Shown: positions 1 to 8,267 of the stretch, piece by piece
How positions within the stretch are numbered: position 1 is the first letter of the stretch
Layout: every line of letters starts with the position of its first letter
DNA from: an uncultured Eubacteriales bacterium
Lineage (GTDB): Bacteria; Bacillota; Clostridia; Christensenellales; CAG-138
Direction: 5' to 3'
Assembly: GCA_902802805.1 (NCBI GenBank)
Contig: CADCNE010000001.1
Span: 1-32,973 of the forward strand
Length of the DNA: 32,973 nucleotides
The notes under the pieces: model-generated
Databases searched by the model: none
What the model was told of the DNA's origin: nothing
What the model saw: the letters and a program-made list of their open reading frames with translations, nothing else
Translations under genes and position numbers: made by a program

Positions 1-340
1 GTGGATTATTTCTATCACGAGGAGATTCGAGGCTCGGAAAATACGGGAACGCGGAAAAAGTGAGCATGGCATGATCGAGGACGGAGAGCAATTTCTGTAT
101 TGAGCAAGCGATCGAAGTATGATAAAATACACAATAAGCCCGTAATTTTTCAGAATGAGAGGAGCAAAACTGACTGCACGTTTGACTGCACTTGACTGCA
201 TTTTGACTGTACAATACGTGAGCATACTAATGCAGAGTTAGCTGAATTCTCATAGTGAACAATCCCGGTTTTTTCCTAAATTACTACGTTTTTTGGAAAA
301 ATGCTGACGCCATCTGGCTTTTTCGATTACTCGCGAAATG
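1..340. other. AT-rich left-edge region, probable end of an integrated element
   Basis: This stretch is much more AT-rich than the rest of the window and carries no convincing complete gene. A reading frame open from base 1 ends at a TGA at 61-63, leaving only 20 residues of a possible upstream gene, too few to identify. It contains the phased TGACTGCA repeats (171-211) and runs up to a tRNA 3'-end fragment at 341. Tyrosine-recombinase elements often have the integrase gene and its binding repeats next to the attachment site, so I infer element DNA here. No integrase motif is visible. Confidence 0.4.
171..211. repeat. Four phased TGACTGCA-type direct repeats
   Basis: TGACTGCA occurs at 171-178, 183-190 and 193-200, and a variant TGACTGTA at 204-211. 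Start-to-start spacings are 12, 10 and 11 bases, close to one helical turn, so the copies face the same side of the DNA. Such an array suits cooperative protein binding, for example integrase arm-type sites or plasmid-style iterons. The link to integration is inferred from the tRNA fragment 130 bases downstream. Confidence 0.7.
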
Positions 341-389
341 CGGCCTCCTAAGCGGAAGGCCGTTGGCTCGGATCCCGCCGGGGAGACCA
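341..389 (+). other. tRNA-Arg(CCU) 3'-half fragment, probable attachment site (attR)
   Basis: The segment runs from the anticodon arm (CCTCCTAAG, anticodon CCT) through a T-arm-like part to an acceptor 3' strand ending GGGGAGACCA. It resembles the 3' half of bacterial tRNA-Arg(CCU) as I remember that family. The 5' half is absent: the bases before 341 have no D-arm or acceptor 5' strand. Several stem and T-loop positions are altered, so it is not a functional tRNA. A tRNA 3' end followed by its own terminator, with foreign-looking DNA on the 5' side, is the classic layout of the distal attachment site of an element integrated in a tRNA gene. The assignment is by pattern and not by a covariance search. 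Confidence 0.5.
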
Positions 390-393
390 AAGG

Positions 394-420
394 AAAGCGC
401 CACCCATCGGGTGGCGCTTT
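394..420 (+). terminator. Strong intrinsic terminator after the tRNA fragment
   Basis: A perfect 12-bp stem (AAAGCGCCACCC with GGGTGGCGCTTT) closes on a 3-base loop, and its 3' arm ends in TTT. It begins five bases after the CCA of the tRNA fragment, as expected for the original tRNA gene's terminator retained on the chromosomal side of the junction. Confidence 0.8.
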
Positions 421-515
421 GCTTTGCTTTCATTGGTAAGAACTTAGTCTTTTCTATTGCAACTAATGTCGAAATTCAGCCAAAGTGAGGAAGTAGTTTT
501 GAAAACTATACTTGA

Positions 516-734
516 CAAACCTTCTCTCAGCCCGGGGCGTTCGACGCGGTGAGTGACGGGCAGATCGATCTGGGGCCCAACGAGGCGGCGCTCAGGGCGG
601 CGCGGGACGCCATGAACGGGTACGACCCCACGTACGGGTGTTTGTACTATTACAATCCGGCCACGACCACCAACAAGTGGATGTTGAGTAAGCCCGTGGC
701 CATCACCATCGGGCATCATGTGTTCTGTTATTGA
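516..734 (+). pseudogene. sleB: 5'-truncated spore cortex-lytic enzyme SleB (C-terminal fragment)
   Basis: The frame encodes about 72 residues matching the extreme C-terminus of the SleB/CwlJ hydrolase domain: an AFDAVSDGQ segment, then a PNEAALRAARDAMNG helix, a LYYYNP motif, and an IGHHVFCY end typical of SleB. A stop at 513-515 lies immediately upstream and no more SleB sequence is found in any frame to the left, so the signal peptide, peptidoglycan-binding domain and most of the catalytic domain, including its expected catalytic Glu, are missing. The longest start is a GTG at 549. In spore formers sleB is normally complete and directly upstream of ypeB. A deletion or rearrangement, or an assembly join, has removed the rest. 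It is very unlikely to be an active lytic transglycosylase. Confidence 0.85.
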
Positions 735-745
735 AGGATGAGGAT

Positions 746-2050
746 ATGAGAAAAGGATTAAGAAGGATCGTTTTCGCGGCGCTGGCGGTGGGGCTGATCG
801 TGGCGCTGGTGAAGGTGAACGAGAGCCGGGAGGCGCTGGAGGCGCGGCAGGCGGCGGAGCGGACGAGGATCGAGAACCTGTACCATCGGATCGACGACGA
901 CCTCAACGACGTGGATGTGTCGCTGAGTAAGCTCAGCGCGGCTTCGTCACCGAGGCAGAGCGTGCTGCTGCTGGGGGACGTGTGGCGGGCGACCGGCAGC
1001 GCCGGCGCGGCCATGGGGCTGCTGCCGCTCTCTCACGCGGACAGCTGTGAAATGAGCCAGTTCGTCACCCGCTGCGGGGACTACGCCCACGCCCTCATGG
1101 GCCGGGTGCTCCAGGGCCGGGCGCTGACGGACGAGGATCGAAAGCAGCTGCAGGACATGCGGACCGCCTGCGCCAATATCCGGCAGGTGGCCGGGCATGC
1201 CATCGAGGCCGGCAACTTCGTGGCGGCGGACAACGTGGACGGAGGCTGCTACGAGCAGCAGAGCGAGGCGGCCATCAGCGAGTACCCCACGCTGATTTAT
1301 GACGGGCCCTTCTCCGAGAGCGCCGAGAACCAGGCGCCCAGGAGCGAGCCCGGGGAGCGGATCACCGCCCAGCAGGCGGCGGCGGTGGCCGGGCGGCTGT
1401 TCCCCGGCGGCGCCATCGGGAACACGGCCTACGTGCCCGGGTCGCTGCCCGTGTACGAGCTGACCATCGAGAGCGCGGACCGAGGGCAGGTGTCTCTGTC
1501 GCTGACGGAGCAGGGGGGCAAGCTCCTGTCCTTCATGACCGTGCCCAAGGGGAATAAAAACGACCCGCCCAGCGATGAGGAGAGCGAACGGCTGAAGGAG
1601 AGCGCTTTGTCCTTCCTGCGGGAGATGGGCGTGGAGGACCCGGCGGCAGCCTACGCCCAGTATTACCAGGGGGTAGCGGTACTGAACTTCGCGCCGCGGC
1701 AGGACGGTGTCATCCTCTACAGCGACCTCGTCAAGGTGTACCTCGACCGGGAGACCGGGGAGGTCATGGGCCTGGACGCGCGGAACTACCGGCTGAACCA
1801 CCGGACGCGGGCGCTGGCGAAGCCGAAGCTGACCGAGGCGGAGGCGGAGGCGTACGTGTCGGGCGAGCTCGCCGTGGAGCACCGGGACCTGGCGCTCATC
1901 CCGCTGACCCAGCAAAGTGAGGTCCTGTGCTACGAGTTCAAGGCCACCCGGGACGGGACGTTCTACATCGTCTACATCAACGCCCTCACCGGCGAGGAGG
2001 AGCAGATCTTTCAGGTCATCAACTCCGCGGAGGGGGATCTGGTGGTTTGA
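746..2050 (+). CDS. ypeB: Germination protein YpeB (PepSY-domain, SleB partner)
   Basis: A 434-residue protein, near the usual ~450 of YpeB. One N-terminal membrane segment (about residues 5-22, IVFAALAVGLIVALV) is followed by a helical region and C-terminal PepSY-like repeats. An in-frame TTG at 731 would be longer, but ATG 746 is preferred because AAGGATGAGG sits just upstream. In Bacillus, YpeB is needed to localise and stabilise SleB in the spore inner membrane or cortex, and each protein is lost without the other. Here ypeB is intact and starts 11 bases after the stop of a sleB fragment, so its usual partner must be encoded elsewhere or be missing. The promoter normally upstream of sleB has been lost with the truncation. 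Confidence 0.88.
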   Translation: MRKGLRRIVFAALAVGLIVALVKVNESREALEARQAAERTRIENLYHRIDDDLNDVDVSLSKLSAASSPRQSVLLLGDVWRATGSAGAAMGLLPLSHADSCEMSQFVTRCGDYAHALMGRVLQGRALTDEDRKQLQDMRTACANIRQVAGHAIEAGNFVAADNVDGGCYEQQSEAAISEYPTLIYDGPFSESAENQAPRSEPGERITAQQAAAVAGRLFPGGAIGNTAYVPGSLPVYELTIESADRGQVSLSLTEQGGKLLSFMTVPKGNKNDPPSDEESERLKESALSFLREMGVEDPAAAYAQYYQGVAVLNFAPRQDGVILYSDLVKVYLDRETGEVMGLDARNYRLNHRTRALAKPKLTEAEAEAYVSGELAVEHRDLALIPLTQQSEVLCYEFKATRDGTFYIVYINALTGEEEQIFQVINSAEGDLVV

Positions 2051-2061
2051 CCTTTTGTTTT

Positions 2062-2317
2062 TGCCGCTTTTTCTTTTCTGCGAAGGGGTGCGGAGCTGAG
2101 CGCTGCCTGTGGCAGAGAAAGCGAAGCGAAGCACGGGCAAACCAACGAGAAAACAAGCGATAGCGAAGTTTTCGACTATGGTTTGCCCATGGCAAAAAGC
2201 GGCGCAAAAAAGAGAAGCTTAAGAATAAAAAGAGGGCTATGGGCAATACCATAGTCCTCTTCTTGAGTTTCTCTTTTTGGGCGACTTTTTCTCCTTTGTA
2301 CAAAGAGAAAAAGTCGC
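2062..2317. repeat. Modular hairpin repeat, copy 1 (ypeB/meaB convergent gap)
   Basis: It fills the gap between two convergent genes. It contains a ~109-base module (2083-2191, inverted relative to 32238-32345) and a long hairpin: arm AAAAAAGAGAAGCTTAAGAA (2206-2225) pairs, with G-T wobbles, to TTCTTGAGTTTCTCTTTTT (2260-2278) around a central CTATGG/CCATAG stem. An adjoining hairpin lies at 2281-2317 (GCGACTTTTTCTC with GAGAAAAAGTCGC plus one bulge). The 20-base arm recurs exactly at 21670-21689. It may serve as a two-way terminator; its origin is unknown. Confidence 0.85.
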
Positions 2318-2330
2318 AGCAGAAAAAACC

Positions 2331-3473
2331 TTACTCCCCCTTGAACCGCTTATCCAGCGCCTCCGCGATCAGGCTCAGCGCCTTCGTGGGGGCCAGGGTG
2401 CCGGCCCGGACCTGGGCCTCCACGGAATCCCGGGCGGCGGAGACCGCCTCGTCCTGAAGGAACAGGTTCATGAGGTAGTCCTGGGTCATCTCCTGGAGCC
2501 AGGTCAGGTTTTGGGCCGCCCGGCGCTTGTCGAGCTGCCCGGTCCGCTTCATCTGGTCGATGTATTGGAGCACCACGTCCCAGATCTCCTGGATGCCCTC
2601 GCCGGTGTAGGCGGAGCAGGTGTACGCCTTGGTGGTCCAGCCCTCGGTGGCGGGCATGAGGTAGTGGAGGATCTGCTCGTAGTCCGCCCGAGTCAGGAGC
2701 GCCTTCTGCAGGTTGTCGCCGTCGGCCTTGTTCACGAGGATCGCGTCCGCGAGCTCGATGACCCCCTTCTTCACGCCCTGCAGGTCGTCGCCGGCGCCGG
2801 TGAGGACCACCACCAGAAAGAAGTCCACCATGGACCGGACAGTGGTCTCGCTCTGGCCCACGCCCACGGTCTCGACAAGGATGATGTCGTACCCGGCCGC
2901 CTCGGCAAGGAGCATGGTCTCCCGGCTCTTGCGGGTGACGCCGCCCAGAGTGCCGCCGGCAGGCGACGGGCGGATGAAGGCGTTCGGCTCCTTGGCCAGT
3001 TGCTCCATGCGGGTCTTGTCGCCCAGGATGGCGCCGCCGGTGACGGAGGAGCTGGGGTCCACGGCGAGGACCGCCACCTTGTGCCCGGCTTGGCAGAGCT
3101 TGGTGCCCAGGGCTTCGATGATGGTGGACTTGCCCGCGCCGGGGACGCCGGTGATGCCCACGCGGATGGCCCTGCCCGTGTACGGGAGCAGCCGCTGGAC
3201 GATGTCCTGGGCCATGGTGTAGTGCTTCGGCGCGTTGCTCTCCACCATGGTGATGGCCCGGGAGAGCTTCATGCGGTCCCCATTGAGTACGCCCTCCACG
3301 TAGTCGTCGATGGTCATCTTGGGCGGGCGGGCGGAGCGGGTGGCGTCGGTGGCGCGGCGGAGCTCCTCGTTGCTCTTGGTGATGCCGGTCATGACGAAGC
3401 TGGCGAACTTAGAATCCGTCTGCTTCTCCTTGTCGATCCACTCGGGCTTGTAGGTGGTGTATTCCTCTGGCAC
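2331..3473 (-). CDS. meaB: Methylmalonyl-CoA mutase-associated GTPase MeaB (ArgK family)
   Basis: A 380-residue G3E-family P-loop GTPase that loads and protects adenosylcobalamin in methylmalonyl-CoA mutase. Visible motifs are Walker A GVPGAGKST (about residues 110-118), the AVDPSSSVTGGAILGDKTRM switch region, ETVGVGQSE, and the guanine-specificity motif NKADGDN. The start is GTG at 3473, preceded by AAAGGAGG at six bases. The protein carries a charged N-terminal extension of roughly 60 residues compared with ~330-residue MeaB proteins. It is the last gene of the mutA-mutB-meaB run, but about 190 bases with a hairpin repeat separate it from mutB, so its expression may be uncoupled in part. 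Confidence 0.93.
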   Translation of the reverse strand: MPEEYTTYKPEWIDKEKQTDSKFASFVMTGITKSNEELRRATDATRSARPPKMTIDDYVEGVLNGDRMKLSRAITMVESNAPKHYTMAQDIVQRLLPYTGRAIRVGITGVPGAGKSTIIEALGTKLCQAGHKVAVLAVDPSSSVTGGAILGDKTRMEQLAKEPNAFIRPSPAGGTLGGVTRKSRETMLLAEAAGYDIILVETVGVGQSETTVRSMVDFFLVVVLTGAGDDLQGVKKGVIELADAILVNKADGDNLQKALLTRADYEQILHYLMPATEGWTTKAYTCSAYTGEGIQEIWDVVLQYIDQMKRTGQLDKRRAAQNLTWLQEMTQDYLMNLFLQDEAVSAARDSVEAQVRAGTLAPTKALSLIAEALDKRFKGE

Positions 3474-3509
3474 GGGAAGCCTCCTTTAATAAGGAATGAT
3501 TTAAAGCTT

Positions 3510-3644
3510 GCGCCTTTTCTTGTAAGAAAAGGCGCCCAAAAGAACTTTATTTGGGAGATATAGCTTGCGCCGTCCTTCCCATTATCCCATATGTGCTTCT
3601 CTTTTTGCGCCGCTTTTTCTCTTCACAGGAAGAGAAAAAGCGGC
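3510..3644. repeat. Modular hairpin repeat, copy 2 (between mutB and meaB)
   Basis: Hairpin GCGCCTTTTCTT/AAGAAAAGGCGC (3510-3535) has the same arms as 21742-21767. A central pairing ATTTGGGA (3549-3556) with TCCCATAT (3585-3592) follows, then arm GCTTCTCTTTTTGCGCC, then a perfect 16-bp hairpin GCCGCTTTTTCTCTTC/GAAGAGAAAAAGCGGC (3609-3644). It lies inside the leftward mutA-mutB-meaB gene run, just after the mutB stop, where it could attenuate or stabilise the transcript. Confidence 0.85.
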
Positions 3645-3665
3645 AAAGATAAAGCGTTTTTTACA

Positions 3666-5855
3666 TTACTCCTCTTCCTCATCCAACCGCTTGTTCAAAA
3701 TCTCAAGCATATCCTTGGCGGCGAAGGGGATGGGCGTGCCGGGGCCGTAGATGGCCGCGGCGCCGTGGTCCTTCAGGAACTGGTAGTCCTGGGCCGGGAT
3801 AACGCCGCCCGCGATGACCATGATGTCCCCGCGGCCCCGCTTCTCCAGCTCTTCGACCAGCTGCGGCAGCAGCGTCTTATGTCCGGCGGCCAGGGAGCTC
3901 ATGCCCACGATATGCACGTCGTTGTCCACGGCGTCCTGCGCGGTCTCGGCGGGCGTCTGGAACAGCGGGCCAACGTCCACGACATAGCCCATGTCCGCGT
4001 ACCCGGTAGCGACCACCTTCGCGCCGCGGTCGTGGCCGTCCTGGCCCATCTTCGCGACCATGATCCGGGGCCGACGGCCGTGCTTCTTCTCGAACTCGGC
4101 GGTCATCTTCCGGACCTCCTCGATGGTGGCGGCGTCGGAGTACTCGGAGGAGTACACGCCGGAGATGCTGCGGATCACGGCCTTATGCCGCCCGCACACC
4201 TTCTCCACCGCATAGGAGATCTCGCCCAGGGACGCCCGGGCACGGGCCGCGTCCACGGCCAGCTCCAGCAGGTTTCCTTCTCCCGTTTCCATAGCTTTCG
4301 TGATGGCGTCCAGCTTCTGCTGCACGACTTCGTTGTCCCGGTTGGCGCGGAGCTTCTTGAGGCGCTCGATCTGCGCCTGGCGCACGGCCATGTTGTCCAC
4401 GTCCAGAATGTCGATGGCCTCCTCCTGCTCGAGGGGCAGGTAGTTGAGGCCCACGATCTTCTCGTTGTTGGAGTCGATGCGCGCCTGACGGCGGGCAGCG
4501 GCCTCCTCGATGCGCATCTTGGGTAGGCCGGAGTCGATGGCCTTGGACATGCCGCCCAGCTTCTCGACTTCCATGATGTGAGCCCAGGCCCGCTTGACCA
4601 GCTCGTTGGTGAGGGCTTCCACGTAGTAGGAGCCGCCCCAGGGATCCACGACCTTGCAGACGCTGGTCTCGTCCTGGATATACAGCTGTGTATTCCGGGC
4701 GATACGGGCGGAGAAGTCGGTGGGCAGAGCGATGGCCTCGTCGAGGGCGTTGGTATGCAGGCTCTGGGTGTGACCGAGAGCCGCACCCATGGCCTCCATG
4801 CAGGTACGGGCCAGGTTGTTGAAGGGATCCTGGGCCGTGAGGGACCAGCCGGAGGTCTGGGAGTGGGTACGGAGGGCCAGGGACTTGGGATTCTTGGGAT
4901 CGAAGGTCTTGACGATCTTCGCCCACAGGATACGGGCGGCCCGCATCTTGGCCACCTCCATGAAGTAGTTCTTGCCGATGGCCCAGAAGAAGCTCAAACG
5001 GGGAGCGAACTGGTCCACGGTCAAGCCCGCGTTCACGCCGGTGCGCAGGTACTCCCAGCCGTCGGCCAAAGTGTACGCCATCTCGATGTCGGCGGTGGCG
5101 CCGGCCTCCTGCATATGGTAGCCCGAGATGGAGATACAGTTGAACTTGGGCATGTTCTTGGAGGTATAGGCGAAGATGTCGCCGATGATCCGCATGGACG
5201 CGGCGGGGGGATAGATGTAGGTGTTGCGGACCATGAACTCCTTGAGGATGTCGTTCTGGATGGTACCGGTCAGCAGCTTCTTATCCACGCCCTGCTCTTC
5301 GCCCGCCACGATGTAGAAGGCGAGGATGGGGAGCACCGCGCCGTTCATGGTCATGGACACGGACATCTGATCGAGGGGGATACCGGAGAACAGGATCTCC
5401 ATATCGAGGATGGAGTCCACGGCCACGCCCGCCTTGCCCACGTCGCCCACCACCCGGGGATGATCGGAGTCATAGCCCCGGTGGGTCGCCAGGTCGAACG
5501 CGATGGACAGACCCTTCTGGCCCGCCGCCAGGTTCCGGCGGTAGAAGGCGTTACTCTCCTCGGCGGTGGAGAAGCCGGCGTACTGCCGGACGGTCCAGGG
5601 CCGGGTCACATACATGGTGGGGTACGGCCCGCGCAGATACGGGGGCACGCCCGCCATGAAGTGCAGGTGGTTCATGTCCTTGTAGTCGTCCTCGGTGTAC
5701 AGAGGCCGGATGTCGATCTGCTCCATGGTGTGGTTGTACAGATCCTCGGGGGTCTTGCCGGTCTCCTTCTTGAGCTTCTCGAGCCACTCTTCATAGGTCA
5801 TCCCCTTGACCGCCTCCTGGCGGAACGGGATGTTGCTGAAATCTACTTTGCCCAT
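3666..5855 (-). CDS. mutB: Methylmalonyl-CoA mutase large (catalytic) subunit
   Basis: A 729-residue adenosylcobalamin-dependent mutase interconverting succinyl-CoA and (R)-methylmalonyl-CoA. The N-terminal TIM barrel has the substrate-site segment [15 protein letters not shown] (including the conserved Tyr) and the catalytic-His segment [11 protein letters not shown]. The C-terminal B12 domain has DGHDRG (about residues 606-611) carrying the cobalt-ligating His, followed by the S-L and VIAGGVIP segments of the family. Length and motifs match the catalytic subunit of heterodimeric (Propionibacterium-type) mutases. Its ATG overlaps the mutA TAA by one base, so the two are translationally coupled, consistent with a 1:1 complex. 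It lies downstream of the cobalamin riboswitch. Confidence 0.96.
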   Translation of the reverse strand: MGKVDFSNIPFRQEAVKGMTYEEWLEKLKKETGKTPEDLYNHTMEQIDIRPLYTEDDYKDMNHLHFMAGVPPYLRGPYPTMYVTRPWTVRQYAGFSTAEESNAFYRRNLAAGQKGLSIAFDLATHRGYDSDHPRVVGDVGKAGVAVDSILDMEILFSGIPLDQMSVSMTMNGAVLPILAFYIVAGEEQGVDKKLLTGTIQNDILKEFMVRNTYIYPPAASMRIIGDIFAYTSKNMPKFNCISISGYHMQEAGATADIEMAYTLADGWEYLRTGVNAGLTVDQFAPRLSFFWAIGKNYFMEVAKMRAARILWAKIVKTFDPKNPKSLALRTHSQTSGWSLTAQDPFNNLARTCMEAMGAALGHTQSLHTNALDEAIALPTDFSARIARNTQLYIQDETSVCKVVDPWGGSYYVEALTNELVKRAWAHIMEVEKLGGMSKAIDSGLPKMRIEEAAARRQARIDSNNEKIVGLNYLPLEQEEAIDILDVDNMAVRQAQIERLKKLRANRDNEVVQQKLDAITKAMETGEGNLLELAVDAARARASLGEISYAVEKVCGRHKAVIRSISGVYSSEYSDAATIEEVRKMTAEFEKKHGRRPRIMVAKMGQDGHDRGAKVVATGYADMGYVVDVGPLFQTPAETAQDAVDNDVHIVGMSSLAAGHKTLLPQLVEELEKRGRGDIMVIAGGVIPAQDYQFLKDHGAAAIYGPGTPIPFAAKDMLEILNKRLDEEEE

Positions 5856-7864
5856 TAGATGATCCCCTTTCCTTTCTGGATGTTGGTCAGGATGGCGAGG
5901 CAGTTGGCCCGGACGTGGATGTACTCGTCCACACCGGCCTCGTCATAGGACGGCTTGAACTCGGGCGCCGGGGCGCCGGCCAGGAACACCTTCATGTTGG
6001 GCGCCTTGGCCTTGATGCCCTTGGCTACCGGCGGCACCAGCTCGGGATAGGTATCATCGGTAGAGCAGATGATGGCCACGTCCGCGCCGGAAGCGACCGC
6101 CGCGTCCACCGCCTCGTCGGGAGTGGCGAAGCCATTGTTGCGGAGCACGTCGAAGTGGGCCACCTCCATGAAGGAAGCGGAGAAGTCGGCCCGGGCTTTG
6201 TGCTGGGGGATGGGGCCCATGTTGCACAGGAACACCTTCACGTTGTCGCCGGTCTTGGCGATGTAGTCCTCGGTGGCCTTGCGGAGCGCCTCATACTGCT
6301 CGGTCCAGCGGTGGGGCACTATGGCGGCGAAGGTCTCGCCCTTGCCGTCCGCGAAGGAAGCGGCGATATCGGCGAGGGTCGCGCCCTCCTCGAGAGCGTT
6401 GCCCGCGCACATGGGGCAGTTGATCCCCTCGAGGGCCTTGCCCGCGGCCTTTGCAGCCTTGGGGGTCTTGGCGCCATCGAGAGGCTTCTCGGACATGTTG
6501 GGGTACATGTTGCTGCCCACGGCCCGATCCTGCCGGGTGGCCAGCCTCTTGAACCGGTCGGCCAAAGTGGCGGCAATCTCCGCCTGGACGGTGCCGGCCC
6601 TGAGGGCTTCCAGCATGCCGCCGGCGGCTTGGATCTTCTGGATCTGCTTCCAGATGGCGTCGCCCAGCTGGCCGGTCAGAGTCTCCACGTACCAGGAGCC
6701 GCCCGCCGGGTCCACGGGGCTCAGCAGGTTGAACTCCTCCTGCATCATCACCTGGATGTTCCGGGCGATGCGGCGGGAGAAGGCGTCGCTGTCGCGAACG
6801 GCCGCGTCGAAGGGCAGCACCTTCATGCCGCTGACGCCGCCCACCACGCCGGAGAAGGCCTGGGTGGTGGCGCGCAGTACGTTGACGTAGGGATCATAGA
6901 GGGTGGTGGTGAACTGAGAGGTTTCGGCATACACGTCGATGCACTGGGCCTTCTCGCCCGCGCCGTAGGCCTGCATGAGCTGGGCCCAGACCACGCGGAC
7001 GGCCCTAAGCTTGGCGATCTCCATGAAGAAGTTGGGGCCGAGGCAGAAGTTGAAGCGGATGTGTTCGGCCACCTCGTCCACGGTGAAGCCCTTCTCGACC
7101 AGCGCGTCGATGTAGGTGAGGGCGGTGGCCAGGGCCGCGGCGGCCTCCTGGATGGCATTGGCGCCGCCGTTGTGGTAGACGGAGCTCTGGATGTAGATCA
7201 CCTTGAGCTCGGGAGCGACCTTGAGGGCGCATTTGAGGGTCTTGGCCATCTGCTCGACGTAGCTCTCAAAGCTGCTGTCGAAGCCGCCCTTTTTCACGGC
7301 CTCGCCGATGGGATCGGCACCCACGCAGCCGGTGAGGGGCGCGTCGTCGCCCACCTTCTTCTGGCGGCGCAGGATGGCGGAGAGGAGAGGCATCGCGGTG
7401 GCGCCTGCGTAGACGGACAGGGGGGCGTATTTGAGCTGGACCTGATCGAGCAGGGTCTCCACGTCCTGGAGGGTGTTGAGCACCACGGCTTCCGCGTCGA
7501 AGTTCACGGCGTTGGTGCCCTTGTTGAGCTCCTCCAGCAGGACCTTGTTGGCCTCGGCGGGATCGGTGGCCTCCACCTCCTGGGCGATCTTCCAGGGCTC
7601 CTCGGCGTAGCCCGCGGTCTTGGTGCCACGGAGGAAGTCGGTGGCGCCGGGGAAGCTCAGGCGCTCCTTGTAGGGGGCCGCTTCCGCTTCGGTATAGATG
7701 GGCGAGAGGACGATGCCCTCCGGCGTCTTGGTGAACAGCTTCTTCTCGAAGATGCCGCCCTTCAGGCTTTCGATGGCCGCGGCTTTCCAGGTCTCATAAG
7801 ACGTGGGTGCAAACTCATCGAAGGTCACCGGAGCCAACGGTTCGGTGTTAGATTTCGTATCCAT
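5855..7864 (-). CDS. mutA: Methylmalonyl-CoA mutase small (non-catalytic) subunit
   Basis: A 669-residue mutase-like barrel plus a C-terminal B12-like domain. In place of DxHxxG the C-terminal domain reads [14 protein letters not shown], so it has no cobalamin-ligating motif, as is normal for MutA subunits that only support MutB. The chosen start is ATG 7864 ([10 protein letters not shown]), with GAAAGGATG just upstream; a longer frame runs into the riboswitch leader and is not used. First gene of mutA-mutB-meaB, with the cobalamin riboswitch and a sigma-A-like promoter upstream. Since only MutB can bind cobalamin, the riboswitch presumably tunes mutase supply to B12 level. Confidence 0.94.
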   Translation of the reverse strand: MDTKSNTEPLAPVTFDEFAPTSYETWKAAAIESLKGGIFEKKLFTKTPEGIVLSPIYTEAEAAPYKERLSFPGATDFLRGTKTAGYAEEPWKIAQEVEATDPAEANKVLLEELNKGTNAVNFDAEAVVLNTLQDVETLLDQVQLKYAPLSVYAGATAMPLLSAILRRQKKVGDDAPLTGCVGADPIGEAVKKGGFDSSFESYVEQMAKTLKCALKVAPELKVIYIQSSVYHNGGANAIQEAAAALATALTYIDALVEKGFTVDEVAEHIRFNFCLGPNFFMEIAKLRAVRVVWAQLMQAYGAGEKAQCIDVYAETSQFTTTLYDPYVNVLRATTQAFSGVVGGVSGMKVLPFDAAVRDSDAFSRRIARNIQVMMQEEFNLLSPVDPAGGSWYVETLTGQLGDAIWKQIQKIQAAGGMLEALRAGTVQAEIAATLADRFKRLATRQDRAVGSNMYPNMSEKPLDGAKTPKAAKAAGKALEGINCPMCAGNALEEGATLADIAASFADGKGETFAAIVPHRWTEQYEALRKATEDYIAKTGDNVKVFLCNMGPIPQHKARADFSASFMEVAHFDVLRNNGFATPDEAVDAAVASGADVAIICSTDDTYPELVPPVAKGIKAKAPNMKVFLAGAPAPEFKPSYDEAGVDEYIHVRANCLAILTNIQKGKGII

Positions 7865-7980
7865 CACAACATCCTTTCTTTCATTATATATCACTATCGC
7901 CGGGAAGGTGCCCAAGGAAACCCGCCGATACTGCCGAAACGAAAAGGGGCACGCGCCTTTGAAACGCCCAAAAGGACTCA

Positions 7981-8056
7981 ACAGGGGTCCATTTTGATAT
8001 TGGCCCCCGGGTCCCTGTGCCCTGATGGTCGCTCGCCCTCCTCGGGACGGACCATC
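7981..8056 (-). promoter_or_regulatory. Candidate riboswitch expression-platform hairpins
   Basis: Between the B12 box and mutA the leader can form GATGGTC/GACCATC (8050-8056 with 8024-8030) and then ACAGGG/CCCTGT (8013-8018 with 7981-7986). Neither has a long U-run directly after it, so whether the switch works by termination or by hiding the ribosome site 100 bases further on cannot be decided by eye. Confidence 0.4.
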
Positions 8057-8058
8057 GT

Positions 8059-8206
8059 CGTTTTACGGCAAGTATTCTGGCTCATGGCTTTTCCCTCGGG
8101 CGCGCCTTCCCACGAACGAACGCAGTGGCCCTTGCGCCCTCGCAGCCATTGACAGCAGCGGGACTGCTCCGGACTTTCACCGGATTCCTTGCAACGAAAA
8201 AACGTA
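8059..8206 (-). promoter_or_regulatory. Cobalamin (B12) riboswitch upstream of mutA
   Basis: Read on the minus strand, the leader contains the conserved core GGAATCCGGTGAAAGTCCGG, then GCAGTCCCGCTGCTGT, then GGGAAGGCGCG, and finally the B12 box AGCCAGAATACTTGCC (8067-8082). These are the signature blocks of the adenosylcobalamin riboswitch in the right order and spacing. Closing-stem strands CGTTTT (near 8199-8204) and AAAACG (8059-8064) bracket it. It sits about 200 bases upstream of mutA, so it should control the mutA-mutB-meaB transcript, which encodes a B12 enzyme and its cofactor chaperone. Confidence 0.95.
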
Positions 8207-8222
8207 TTTTCTTGTCCCTTTT

Positions 8223-8251
8223 ATGTTACCGGTTCTCCGTGGAAAAGTCAA
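8223..8251 (-). promoter_or_regulatory. Sigma-A-type promoter for the mutA leader
   Basis: On the minus strand TTGACT (8246-8251) and TAACAT (8223-8228) are separated by exactly 17 bases and lie just before the riboswitch begins, the position expected for the transcription start of a riboswitch leader. Confidence 0.65.
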
Positions 8252-8267
8252 CAGTTTTATGCCGGTA

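Noticed and set aside
1..63. Twenty-codon tail of a possible upstream gene (integrase end?)
   Set aside because: It is too short to show any motif; kept only as context for the element boundary.
171..211. TGACTGCA repeats as a CRISPR array
   Set aside because: Repeat units are 8 bases with 2-4-base gaps, far from CRISPR repeat and spacer sizes; no cas genes are present.
341..389. Functional tRNA-Arg gene
   Set aside because: No 5' acceptor strand or D-arm precedes it, and the anticodon stem and T-loop positions are altered.
512..517. TTGACA next to the sleB fragment as a -35 box for ypeB
   Set aside because: No -10-like hexamer lies 16-18 bases downstream; that region is GC-rich coding sequence.
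5915..8152. Long plus-strand open frame opposite mutA and the riboswitch
   Set aside because: It is antisense to MutA with His/Gly/Val-rich low-information protein sequence, and it runs through the riboswitch.
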